From assembly GCF_016862915.1 (NCBI RefSeq), contig NZ_BONW01000028.1:124001-188000 (forward strand): a stretch of DNA of 64,000 nucleotides. The letters are read 5' to 3'. The notes under the pieces are model-generated. The model did no database searches. It was not told the origin of the DNA and worked only from the letters and a program-made list of their open reading frames with translations. Origin of the DNA: Plantactinospora endophytica. Lineage in GTDB: Bacteria; Actinomycetota; Actinomycetes; Mycobacteriales; Micromonosporaceae. The position numbers and the translations under genes are program-made. Of the stretch, positions 25,154 through 33,709 are shown piece after piece; positions within the stretch are counted from its first letter, which is position 1, and the number at the start of each line of letters is the position of its first letter.

Positions 25154-26884
25154 TCAGGAAACGGGCACCGGGGTCGGAGGTGCGGCCACGTCGAGCCAGT
25201 GGGAACTCGTCCGCCAGGGGCGCAGCGGCAGGGACACCAGCCGGGCGGCGGGATCGACGCTCGGCCGGGCCGGCGGCGGGGCGCCGACGCCGGTCGGCCG
25301 CTCGCCGCGCAGGTGGTCGCGGAGCCGCCCGCCCAACTCGGCATGGCTGGTGCCGGAGACGGCGAGCTGGTGGGGATGGCGGACCCGCCGGTCGTTGGTG
25401 CTGTGGCAGATGTCCCGCAGTGCGGCCGTCCGGCCCGCGCCGCCCGGCTCGAGGAACACCGCGTACGCCTCGGCCAGTGCGCGCAGCCCGACCGGGTCGC
25501 GTGCGCTGAGCACCAGGGTGTGGGTCTGGCCCGGGACGGGCGCCGGGGTAGGCGGCCGGGGTGATGCCGAGGCCAGCACCAGGTGGGTGTTCGTGCCGGA
25601 GATGCTCTGCCCGTTGACCGCCGCGAGATGCCGGCCGTCCCGCCCGGGCAGCGGCCGGGAGGTGTCGGGCACCAGCAGCGGAACCCGGGCCCAGTCGACG
25701 TCGGGATGCGGGACGCGGTGGTGCAGGCTCGGCGGCACCGTGGCGTGTTCGAGGCAGAGCACGGTCTTGACGAGCCCGGCCAGCCCGGCCGCCGCCTCCG
25801 TGTGCCCGATGTTCGTCTTGATCGAGCCGACCAGGCAGGGGCGGCCGGCGGGACGGTCGGTGCCGAGTACCTCGGTGAGGGCGGCCAGCTCGACCTGGTC
25901 GATCCGGGTACCGGTACCGTGCGCCTCGACGTAGTCCACCTCGGAGGGTGCGATCCCGGCGGCCCGGTACGCGGCCCGCATCGCGGCGACCTGCCCGGTG
26001 ACCGACGGCGCGGTGAGGCTGGGCTTGGCCCGACCGTCGTTGCTCACCCCGCTGCCCAGCAGCACCGCCCGGACCCGGTCACCGTCGGCCAGCGCCGCCG
26101 ACAGCGGCTTGAGCACCGCCACCACGATCCCGTCGCTGCGGACGAAGCCGTCCGCGCCGGCGTCGCCGAACTTGCACCGCCCGTCGGCCGCCAGCACGCC
26201 GGCCTGGCCGAAGAGCACCGCCGGGGTGGGGCTGAGCACCAGGTTGACCCCGGCGACCAGGGCCAGGTCGGCGTCGCCCGCGCGCAGGCCCTGGGCGGCG
26301 AGGTGCACGGCGACCCCGGCGGAGGACTGGGCGCTGTCCACGGTCACGCTCGCGCCGCGCAGGTCGAAGGCGTACGACAGCCGCCCGGCCGTCATCGCGC
26401 GCTGCTGGCTGCCGGTCAGGGTCGGTAGGCCCAGTCCGGCCAGCCGGCCGGCCTGTAGGTCCCAGTAGTCGGTGTGGCTCTGTCCTACGTAGACGGCGGT
26501 GCGGCTGCCGGCGAGCCGGTCCGGCAGTTGACCGGCGTCCTCCAGCGCCTCCCAGGCGGTCATCAGCAGCAACCGCTGCTGTGGGTCGAGATGCGCCGCC
26601 TCGTCCGCCGGTACGCCGAAGAACTCGGCGTCGAACTCGGCGACCTGGTCGACGAAGCCACCCCAGCGGCTGTCCGTACGCCCCGGCGGCGCGGGCCGGG
26701 GTGCGTAGTACGCGTCGATGTCGAACCGGTCGGCGGGAACCTCGCGTACCGCGTCGATCGCCTCGGTCAGAAGTCGCCACAGCCGATCGGGCCCGTGTGC
26801 ACCGGGAAGCCGACAGCCCAGGCCGATCACGGCGACGGGCTCTCCGGCGGGTGCCTCTGCTGAGCGCACGTGCTTTCCCCCCAT
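25154..26884 (-). CDS. Stand-alone KSQ ketosynthase with AT-less linkers
   Basis: The 576-residue protein is a type I PKS ketosynthase domain without AT or ACP. The active-site Cys is replaced by Gln186 (VDSAQSSAG instead of DTACSSS), while His322 (EAHGTGT) and His361 (NIGHTEAAAG) are kept. KSQ domains of loading modules decarboxylate malonyl- or methylmalonyl-ACP to make a starter. After the KS comes a KS-AT linker-like region (LVLSARDPVGLRALAEAY ... RRVRHPHQLAV). Directly after that is a post-AT-like segment (LPLRPWRTSSHWLD), as if the AT between them had been cut out. ATG 26884 is given; GTG 26869 with GGGGGGAAAG upstream is equally good. An ACP and AT must be supplied from elsewhere. Confidence 0.88.
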   Translation of the reverse strand: MGGKHVRSAEAPAGEPVAVIGLGCRLPGAHGPDRLWRLLTEAIDAVREVPADRFDIDAYYAPRPAPPGRTDSRWGGFVDQVAEFDAEFFGVPADEAAHLDPQQRLLLMTAWEALEDAGQLPDRLAGSRTAVYVGQSHTDYWDLQAGRLAGLGLPTLTGSQQRAMTAGRLSYAFDLRGASVTVDSAQSSAGVAVHLAAQGLRAGDADLALVAGVNLVLSPTPAVLFGQAGVLAADGRCKFGDAGADGFVRSDGIVVAVLKPLSAALADGDRVRAVLLGSGVSNDGRAKPSLTAPSVTGQVAAMRAAYRAAGIAPSEVDYVEAHGTGTRIDQVELAALTEVLGTDRPAGRPCLVGSIKTNIGHTEAAAGLAGLVKTVLCLEHATVPPSLHHRVPHPDVDWARVPLLVPDTSRPLPGRDGRHLAAVNGQSISGTNTHLVLASASPRPPTPAPVPGQTHTLVLSARDPVGLRALAEAYAVFLEPGGAGRTAALRDICHSTNDRRVRHPHQLAVSGTSHAELGGRLRDHLRGERPTGVGAPPPARPSVDPAARLVSLPLRPWRTSSHWLDVAAPPTPVPVS

Positions 26885-26979
26885 GGTTGTCGTTCCAGTC
26901 GAACCGTCCGCCCGTCGCGGGTGCGCTGGCGGGCGGCGGCACCACCGCCCGCCAGCGACCGCCGGGGGAGCGGAAAGCC

Positions 26980-27897
26980 TCAGCCGGGTTCGCCGGCAGG
27001 CACCGTCGACCACCGGTGCCACGGTTGGGCCTCGACCCAGCGGGCGATCGGCGTCGGTGCCGCCCCGAAGGTCCCGGACAGGACCGTCGGGTCGAGGTCG
27101 AACAGGTTCCGCCCGGCGTCGGTGCCGGCGAATCGGTAGATGCCGGAGACCCCGGCCGCCGCCTCGGCACCGAGTGCCTGGCCCAGGCCCTGTTCGAAGA
27201 GTTCGACGTCGAGCCGGACGTACCGGACCTCCCGGCCCAGCGTCCGGGCGAAGATCGAGGCCAGTTCCGGGCCGGTGACCACCTCGGGCCCGCCGACGTC
27301 GACGGTCGAGCCGGCCAGCTCCGGGCGGTCCAGGGCGGCCACCATCGCCGCGCCCAGGTCGTCGTGGGTCAGCCAGGCCACCGGGCGGTCCTCCGGCAGC
27401 GGGTACGCCAGCACGCCCTGGTCCATCAACGCTCCGCCGACACCCGGGTTGAACAGGTTCTCCAGGTAGACCGGCGGGCGCAGCACCACCAGCGGTACCC
27501 CGCTGTCCCGGAGGATCTCCTCGGCGGCCCGGCGGGTCTCGAAGGCCGCGTACCCGGTGGTGACCGCCGGCAGCGAGGTGTTGGTGTTGTAGACGAGTCG
27601 TCGTACGCCGGCCGTCCGGGCCGCCTCGGCGATGGTCCGGGCGAACTCGGTCACCCGCTTCGGGTCGTAGACCAGCGGCAGTGTCACCGCGACGTGCGTG
27701 ACCCCGTCGAAGGCCCGGCGTACCGCGTCCGGGTCGCCGAGGTCCCCGGTGACCAGCGGTACGGGCGGCTCGGCCACCGCCCGGCGGGCGAACCCCCGGA
27801 CGGGCCTGCCCCGGTCGGCCAGGGCCCGGGCGACCGCCCCGCCCTGCCCGCCGGTCGCCCCCAGCACCAGGTACTGGTTACGTTCTGCGTCGGTCAT
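26980..27897 (-). CDS. NmrA-like NAD(P)-binding protein
   Basis: The 305-residue atypical short-chain dehydrogenase/NmrA-type protein has a Rossmann start (YLVLGATGGQGGAVARAL), an Arg-rich loop that may bind NADP phosphate (GFARRAV), GDLGDPDAVRRAF, and a long C-terminal substrate lobe. The usual YxxxK is not obvious; Tyr occurs in TTGYAAFETRR. Members act as redox sensors, quinone reductases or isoflavone-type reductases. The operon position suggests a reductive tailoring step or redox sensing. ATG 27897 follows a GGGAAAG site. The 95-bp gap to the KSQ gene has no terminator. Confidence 0.85.
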   Translation of the reverse strand: MTDAERNQYLVLGATGGQGGAVARALADRGRPVRGFARRAVAEPPVPLVTGDLGDPDAVRRAFDGVTHVAVTLPLVYDPKRVTEFARTIAEAARTAGVRRLVYNTNTSLPAVTTGYAAFETRRAAEEILRDSGVPLVVLRPPVYLENLFNPGVGGALMDQGVLAYPLPEDRPVAWLTHDDLGAAMVAALDRPELAGSTVDVGGPEVVTGPELASIFARTLGREVRYVRLDVELFEQGLGQALGAEAAAGVSGIYRFAGTDAGRNLFDLDPTVLSGTFGAAPTPIARWVEAQPWHRWSTVPAGEPG

Positions 27898-27987
27898 CTG
27901 CTTTCTTTCCCTCTCTCGCTGGATGCTCCCGGCATGCCACCGGGTGGTCTCGGCGGCGGGCGGCCCGCCAGGTGCGGTCGGTACGGG

Positions 27988-29409
27988 TCACCGGGCCGAC
28001 GCCACCGGCTGCTCGGCGGCCGGGGCGGGTGCCCGGCGCAGCCGTACCGCGGCTATCGCGGCCAGCAGGGCGACCACCGCGCCGACCAGGAACGCCGTCC
28101 GGATGCCGGCGGTGAGCGCCACCGGGTCCGCCGTGCCGCCGTCGGCCGGAGCACCGCCCCGGGCGGCCACCACACCGGCCATCACCGCCAGGCCGAGTAC
28201 CGCACCGAACTGCTGACTCGTGTTGATCAGGCCGGAGGCCAGCCCCGCCTCCTCCGGGCCGGCCTCGGCGGTGGCCGCCACGTTGGTGGTGATGGAGACC
28301 AGTGGCAGCCCGACCGCGAGTACCAGGCTCGGCCCCAGTACGCCGGTGACGAACCCGCCGTCGACGTCCAGTGCGGCGGACAGCCAGGTCATCCCCGCCG
28401 TGACCAGGGCGAACCCGGCGACCATGACGGTGCGCAGGCCGAACCGGGCGATGACCCGGTCGGCCGCACCGGCGACCACGATGACCAGCAGGGAGAGCGG
28501 GAGCAGTCCGAGGCCGCCGCCCAGCGGTGAGTGCCCGACCACGTCCTGCAGATAGATGCTGACGAAGAAGAACATCGGGAAGAGCGTCAACTGGCCGAGC
28601 GCGGCGAGCAGGTTGGCGGTGCGCAGGGTACGCCGACGGAGCACGCCGAGCGGCACCAGCGGACCGCTGGCCCGGCGTTCCACGAGCGCGAACCCGACCA
28701 GCGCCAGCACCGCCAGCCCACCGGCGACCAGCACGCGTGGCGCCAGCCAGCCGACCTCCCCGGCGCTGACCAGCCCGTACGCCAGCAGCCCGAGGCCGGT
28801 GGTGACGGTGACCGCCCCGGCCACGTCGAACCCGCCGCCGGGGCGGGTCCGCCGGACGTCCGGCACGAAGCGCAGGCTGACCACGACGAGCAGCACACCG
28901 GCGACGACGTTGAGCACGAAGGTGCTGCGCCAGCCGAACCAGTCGGTCAACACCCCGCCCAGCACGGTGCCGACCGCCCCGCCGGCCCCGGCCATCGCGG
29001 CGAAGACGCCGAGCGCCCGGTGCCGTTCCGGGCCGTCCGGGAAGATGCCCAGGACCAGGGCGAGCGCCGCGGCGGCGGCCAGCGCGGCGGCCACGCCCTG
29101 CACCGCGCGTCCGGCGACCAGCCACCCGGTCGAGCCGGCCACCGCGCCGAGCGCCGAGCCGGCGATCAGCACCACGAGTCCGGCGAGGAAGATCCGGCGT
29201 CGACCGAGGTGGTCGGCGGCCCGGCCGCCGAGCAACAGCAGACCGCCGAAGGCGATCAGGTAGGCGTTGGCCACCCAGGACAGCCCGGCGGGGGATATAC
29301 CCAGGTCCGTGCCGATCGACGGGACCGCGACGTTGATGATCGCGGTGTCCAGGATCAGCAGGAACTGTGTGCAGGCGAGGACCGCGAGGGCTCTCCATCG
29401 ATCGGGCAT
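27988..29409 (-). CDS. MFS drug-efflux transporter (DHA2-like, 14 TM)
   Basis: The 473-residue membrane protein belongs to the drug:H+ antiporter-2 branch. TM1 carries TQFLLILDTAIINVAVPSIG, the loop 2-3 motif reads GGRAADHLGRRRIFLAG, and motif C-like GAGGAVGTVLGGVLTDWFGWR follows. About 14 hydrophobic helices are evident. As the only transporter in the operon it probably exports the cluster product and gives self-resistance. Three in-frame ATG codons (29424, 29418, 29409) compete; 29409 is chosen because GGAG lies nine bases upstream. Confidence 0.9.
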   Translation of the reverse strand: MPDRWRALAVLACTQFLLILDTAIINVAVPSIGTDLGISPAGLSWVANAYLIAFGGLLLLGGRAADHLGRRRIFLAGLVVLIAGSALGAVAGSTGWLVAGRAVQGVAAALAAAAALALVLGIFPDGPERHRALGVFAAMAGAGGAVGTVLGGVLTDWFGWRSTFVLNVVAGVLLVVVSLRFVPDVRRTRPGGGFDVAGAVTVTTGLGLLAYGLVSAGEVGWLAPRVLVAGGLAVLALVGFALVERRASGPLVPLGVLRRRTLRTANLLAALGQLTLFPMFFFVSIYLQDVVGHSPLGGGLGLLPLSLLVIVVAGAADRVIARFGLRTVMVAGFALVTAGMTWLSAALDVDGGFVTGVLGPSLVLAVGLPLVSITTNVAATAEAGPEEAGLASGLINTSQQFGAVLGLAVMAGVVAARGGAPADGGTADPVALTAGIRTAFLVGAVVALLAAIAAVRLRRAPAPAAEQPVASAR

Positions 29410-29488
29410 GCCAGTCATCTCCATCGGTTCGGTCGGGCCGGTCGGCGCTCCGGCGGTGCGGCGTGTCCGGCCGCACCGCCGGACCCGG

Positions 29489-30967
29489 TCACCAGCTGTC
29501 GTACGGCGACTGGTCCAGCTCGTAGCCGTCGAGGCAGTGCTGGGCGAGCCGCTCGCAGAGGTCGGGTCGGCCGTCGCGCACGATCGCCGGCAGGTAGACG
29601 TGCGGCGCACCGTGATAGAACCGCTCGTACTGCTCGTGCCGGGAGGCGAACTCGGAACCCAGCGCGTCCCAGGCGAGCTTGAGCAGTTTGATCCGGGCCT
29701 CCGCCGGGTGGCCGGGCGAGCGGACGTACTTGGCGAGGACCGGGCCGAGGTCCGGGTGGCGCAGGTCGTAGCCGGAGGCCGGTAGCTGGATCAGCCCGCC
29801 GCCGGCGAGCAGCTTCACCTCGGCCAGTGCCTTCGGGTAGATGTCGCCGGCCATCGCCCGGTGTGCGGAGGCGATCTCCGGGTTGATCATCACGCCGCCG
29901 ACTCCGCCGTCGACCTGCTCGTACTCCGTCTCGGCGGCGATCAGCATGGACCGGGCGACGTTCACCCAGCCCAGCAGCCGGCCGAGCTGCGTCTGCACCG
30001 GCGGGAGCTGGTAGGTGTTGTTCGACTTGGCGATCAGGATCGCCAGCCCGGCGAGGAACTCCAGCTTCGTCCAGAACCGCGTCGCCGCCTGGTGGACGAA
30101 GTTGTTGTACGCCGGCGTGGCCCACCACTGGCGCAGGCTGGCCTCCACGTCCCGGTAGACCAGCACCCGCTCCCAGGGCACGAAGACGTCGTGGCAGACC
30201 AGCAGCGCGTCGTTCTCGTCGAACCGGGACGACAGCGGATTGTCGAAGACGCTGCGCGCCCCCGCCTCGTACGACGTCCGGGAGACGAATCTGACCCCGG
30301 GAGTGTCCAGCGGTACGGAGAAGCTCAGCGCGTACTCGACGTCCTGCGGCGCCAGCGGCTCGATGGTGCCGACGATGACCTCGTCGCCGAAGATCGCGGC
30401 GGTACCGATCATCTTCGCGCCGCGTACCACGATGCCGCCGTCCTGTTCCTTGACCACCCGCAGGTAGAGGTCGTTCTCCTCCTGTTCCGAGGCGGTCCGG
30501 GTACGGTCGATCTGCGGGTTGGTGATGGTGAACGCCTGGTAGAGGTCGCCGGTCGACATCCGCCGGTGGTACGCGGCGAGGTTGTCCCGGCCGTCGAAGG
30601 CCGTGCCGGCGAAGACCTGGGGCAGCGCCGTGAAGCCGGCGATCCCGGCCGCCATGTAGTCCGGCGACCGGCCGAGGAAGCCGTAGCTCGCCTCCGACCA
30701 GAGCTTGAAGGCCCGGCGCCGGGCCACCAGGTCGTCGTGGTCGCGCGGGATCTGGAAGGCGCGGTGGATCCGGGTCCCGTCCTCGGTCTGCACGGTCAGC
30801 GTGTCGAGGTGCGCCGGGTCGTGGGTCAGGTCGTAGAGGTGCGCGATGGACCGGGCGGTGTTGCGGAACGCGCGGTGCCGGGTGACGTTCTTGACCGGCT
30901 CGCCGTCGAGCCAGACCTCCCGTCCGTCACGCAGCGCGTCCAGATACTGCTCACCGGTGCGAGTCAT
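29489..30967 (-). CDS. HpaB-like FADH2-dependent aromatic monooxygenase
   Basis: The 492-residue protein belongs to the 4-hydroxyphenylacetate 3-hydroxylase large-subunit family, which uses free FADH2 and O2 to hydroxylate phenols or anilines ortho to the existing group. It opens with RTGEQYLDALRDGREVWLDG. The acyl-CoA-dehydrogenase-like core shows YQAFTITNPQIDR, VRGAKMIGTAAIFGDEVIVG, PWERVLVYRD and KLLAGGGLIQLPASG. A partner flavin reductase (HpaC) is not in the window. With TrpE/TrpG nearby, an anthranilate- or indole-derived phenol is a plausible substrate (inference). ATG 30967 has GAGGAGA upstream. Confidence 0.9.
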   Translation of the reverse strand: MTRTGEQYLDALRDGREVWLDGEPVKNVTRHRAFRNTARSIAHLYDLTHDPAHLDTLTVQTEDGTRIHRAFQIPRDHDDLVARRRAFKLWSEASYGFLGRSPDYMAAGIAGFTALPQVFAGTAFDGRDNLAAYHRRMSTGDLYQAFTITNPQIDRTRTASEQEENDLYLRVVKEQDGGIVVRGAKMIGTAAIFGDEVIVGTIEPLAPQDVEYALSFSVPLDTPGVRFVSRTSYEAGARSVFDNPLSSRFDENDALLVCHDVFVPWERVLVYRDVEASLRQWWATPAYNNFVHQAATRFWTKLEFLAGLAILIAKSNNTYQLPPVQTQLGRLLGWVNVARSMLIAAETEYEQVDGGVGGVMINPEIASAHRAMAGDIYPKALAEVKLLAGGGLIQLPASGYDLRHPDLGPVLAKYVRSPGHPAEARIKLLKLAWDALGSEFASRHEQYERFYHGAPHVYLPAIVRDGRPDLCERLAQHCLDGYELDQSPYDSW

Positions 30968-31010
30968 GCCTCTCCTCAGGGATGGATGGGTGTCTCGGCG
31001 GAAATCAAGA

Positions 31011-32327
31011 TCAGGAGGTGGCGGCGGCGTGCCGCCACGGCTGCGGACCCGCGCCGTCGTCCGGTCCGGGCACGGCGTACGGCGAGGCGGCGTTGGCGGC
31101 TCCGGTGTCCGAGCCGGCCAGCGTCGCGTAGCGCCGGGATATCTCGGCCAGCTCGGCCGGGGACGCGACCTCGGACCGGTCCTGCACGGACGGCTCCGGC
31201 GTCGCACCGTCGGCGAGCGCCACCACCACCTCGGGGCCGAGCGCGCGGTTGGCCTGCTGGAGGAGGGTCGTGCGTCGGCGCCGCTCCGCCTCGTACGCCA
31301 GGAACGCCTCGCCCGGACCGGCGTGGGTGGCGAGGGCGTGAGCCAGCGCCCGGGCGTCCAGCACGGACTGGGTGGTGCCGTTCGACCCCATCGGACACAT
31401 CGGATGCGCCGCGTCGCCGACCAGGGTGACCGGGCCGAAACTCCAGCGCGGCAGGGGATCCCGGTCGTTCATCGGCTGCTCGAACGGTGCCGGCGTCGCC
31501 GCGACCAGCGCTGCGACGTCGAGGTCGGCGAAGCGCCAACCGTCCAGCACCGCGAGCAGTTTGCCGGAATCCACCGATCGGTCCCAGGTCGACCGGTCCG
31601 CCCGCTCGTCCGGCCCGAGGGCGCGGGCCATCGCCCAGTTCGTCTCCACCAGACCGTCGTCGCCCGGCTCCGGGCTGATCGGATAGGCGACCACCTTCCA
31701 GGTCCGGTCGCCGCCGATCACCATCGAGCGGCCGTCGGCGAAGGCGGGTATCCGGGCGATGCCCCGCCAGACGACCTGCCGTTGCCAGACCGGCGGGCCC
31801 TCGGCCGGGAAGAGGGTCCGCCGCACCGCCGAATGGATGCCGTCGGCGCCCACCAGGGCGTCACCGTCGGTGGTGGACGCCGCGCCGTCCCGGGAGGCCA
31901 GCGCGAGCCGGAGCCGCCCGGTGGGAAGTTCGACGAAGTCGGTCACCCGGGCGTCGGTGCGCACCGCGGCGCGACCCAGCCGGGCCAGTACGGCGGCGAG
32001 CAGGACCATCTGCGCCCGCCCCCGGTGTACGGCGAGCTGCGGCCAGCGATGCCCGGCGGCCCGGCCGCGCGGCTCCCGCCAGATCACCTCGCCGTGCCGG
32101 GTGTAGTAGACGAGTTCGTGGATCGGTACGGCGACCCGGGCCAGCTCGGCGGCGACCCCGAGCGCGGCGAGTTCGCGTACCCCGTTGGGCAGGAGATTCA
32201 CCCCGGCGCCGAGCGGTCGTATCTCGGGAGCGGTTTCCAGGACGGTGACCTCACCCAGCCCGGCCGCGTGCAGACTCAACGCCGTACTCAGTCCTCCGAT
32301 GCCCGCACCAGCGATCATCGTTCGCAT
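31011..32327 (-). CDS. FAD-dependent aromatic monooxygenase, PhzS-like (copy 2)
   Basis: The 438-residue class A flavoprotein monooxygenase is paralogous to the one at 22514-23827. It has the same order of motifs: [38 protein letters not shown] and LVGDAAHPMCPMGSNGTTQSVLDA, and the two share much of the sequence between them, for example the EPRG-[LR]-x-AGxRWPQ stretch. It is first in the nine-gene minus-strand operon. ATG 32327 has GGGGGA nine bases upstream. The divergent AraC gene starts 203 bp away, so the region between probably holds the main cluster promoter. Confidence 0.92.
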   Translation of the reverse strand: MRTMIAGAGIGGLSTALSLHAAGLGEVTVLETAPEIRPLGAGVNLLPNGVRELAALGVAAELARVAVPIHELVYYTRHGEVIWREPRGRAAGHRWPQLAVHRGRAQMVLLAAVLARLGRAAVRTDARVTDFVELPTGRLRLALASRDGAASTTDGDALVGADGIHSAVRRTLFPAEGPPVWQRQVVWRGIARIPAFADGRSMVIGGDRTWKVVAYPISPEPGDDGLVETNWAMARALGPDERADRSTWDRSVDSGKLLAVLDGWRFADLDVAALVAATPAPFEQPMNDRDPLPRWSFGPVTLVGDAAHPMCPMGSNGTTQSVLDARALAHALATHAGPGEAFLAYEAERRRRTTLLQQANRALGPEVVVALADGATPEPSVQDRSEVASPAELAEISRRYATLAGSDTGAANAASPYAVPGPDDGAGPQPWRHAAATS

Positions 32328-32530
32328 TCAGGTTTTCCCCCGTGTTCGCCGGATCGACCTGTCCGTCGTCCGTCCGCGTGCTGCGGCCACCCCGCCCGTG
32401 TCACGCGTCCCCCGCGCCCCGCCCGCCGCGTTGCCGGCTGTAGGCGCTCGGTTACCGCTCTCCAGCCAGAATGCCGGGGAGGTCCTGTACGATCAATGAA
32501 GAGAAAGCCAATCTTGGTTAAGGATTGTCC
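32328..32530. promoter_or_regulatory. Divergent control region for the biosynthetic operon and its AraC gene
   Basis: 203 bases between the first operon gene (minus) and the AraC gene (plus). The right third is unusually AT-rich for the window. TACGAT at 32488-32493 could be a -10 for the AraC gene, without a good -35. It is the likely AraC target by position. Confidence 0.4.
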
Positions 32531-33601
32531 ATGACCGAGGACGACGACCTGCTCAGCGAGCTTCTCAAGCCACTGCGGCTGGTCAGCCTCTTCTACAGCC
32601 GGTGGGACGTTCGTGGCCCGTGGCACGTCCAGGGCGACGACGACGAGTGCGCCGTGCTGCACTACATGCTGCGCAACCAGTGCTACGTGACGCTCGACGG
32701 GCGCATGCCGATCCTGCTCCGCCCCGGCGACCTCGCCGTCTTCCCGTACGGCACCGCGCACACCCTCGGCGACGGTTCGGCCGAGCCGGCCCAGCCCCTC
32801 GGGACGCTGCTCCGCAACCGGCAGCTCGGCACCTCGACGACCGTACGCATCGGCGAGCAGGGGGAGCGGACCGAGCTGCTCTGCGCCAGCCTGCACTTCG
32901 ATCCCACCGCCGAGCCTCCGCTCTACCGGTCACTTCCCTCGGTCATCGTGCTGAGCCGGGACATGCTGGCCCGGGAGCCGCTGCTGATGCGTACCCTCGA
33001 ATGCCTGTTGCCGGAGACGGAACGTCGCGGCCCCGGCAGCCAGTTGGTCACCCTCCGGGCGTTCGAGATGGTCTTCGTGCTCGCCCTCCGGGTCGCGCTG
33101 CAACACTCCAGCCAGGACTCCCGGGCGCTGCGCGCGCTCGACCACCCCGGCATCAGCCGTACCCTGATGGCGATCTACACCGAATACCAGCAGCCGTGGA
33201 CGCTCGACACGCTGGCCCGGCACGCCGGGATGTCCCGGTCCAACCTCGCCAAGACGTTCCGGGAACTGGTCGGCGAGGGGCCGGCCAAGCATCTCACCCG
33301 CCGCCGGCTCCAGAAGGCCACCGAGATGCTGACCGAGACCAACACGCCGTTGGCGGCGATTCCGCAACTCATCGGCTACCAGAGCACCGTCGGTTTCCAC
33401 CTCGCCTTCCGCAAGGTGCTGGGCGAGACGCCCGGCAGCTACCGGCAGCGACGGGTCGGCCCGGAAACGCTCCACCGGGGCCGGTCCCGCCGACGCCCGG
33501 CGGCGACCCGGGGCGGGCACGACGAGCCGGCGGTACCGGTGCTCGCGCACCTTCCGACCGCGACGCAGGGAGGCAGGAAGCGGTCCGGGCGTACGACCTG
33601 A
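32531..33601 (+). CDS. AraC-family regulator with cupin-type sensor
   Basis: The 356-residue protein has an N-terminal cupin-like sensor (about 20-190; LLRPGDLAVFPYGTAHTL) and a C-terminal double helix-turn-helix (about 220-315: WTLDTLARHAGMSRSNLAKTFRE, and GYQSTVGFHLAFRKVLGETPGSYR). The last 40 residues are a basic, disordered tail. ATG 32531 has AAGGA seven bases upstream; an in-frame TTG at 32525 is less likely. It is divergent from the nine-gene operon and probably activates or represses it in response to a pathway compound. AraC proteins of this cupin subtype often control oxidoreductase genes. Confidence 0.9.
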   Translation: MTEDDDLLSELLKPLRLVSLFYSRWDVRGPWHVQGDDDECAVLHYMLRNQCYVTLDGRMPILLRPGDLAVFPYGTAHTLGDGSAEPAQPLGTLLRNRQLGTSTTVRIGEQGERTELLCASLHFDPTAEPPLYRSLPSVIVLSRDMLAREPLLMRTLECLLPETERRGPGSQLVTLRAFEMVFVLALRVALQHSSQDSRALRALDHPGISRTLMAIYTEYQQPWTLDTLARHAGMSRSNLAKTFRELVGEGPAKHLTRRRLQKATEMLTETNTPLAAIPQLIGYQSTVGFHLAFRKVLGETPGSYRQRRVGPETLHRGRSRRRPAATRGGHDEPAVPVLAHLPTATQGGRKRSGRTT

Positions 33602-33709
33602 CCGGTGGCGCGACCGGCGCTGTCGGGTTGGTGGTTCGAGGGCGCGGCGAACCTCGTCGGCGTTGGGGTAGCGCCGAAAGATACCGGCATTTCCTGCCAA
33701 AATCGACAC

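Noticed and set aside
28531-29682. 383-residue plus-strand frame
   Set aside because: Shadow of the MFS transporter and the HpaB-like gene end; His/Gln/Arg-rich with no fold.
14403-33601. Phenazine cluster
   Set aside because: DAHP synthase and PhzS-like genes fit, but PhzA/B, PhzD, PhzE, PhzF and PhzG are absent, and trpC and trpD point to an indole route.
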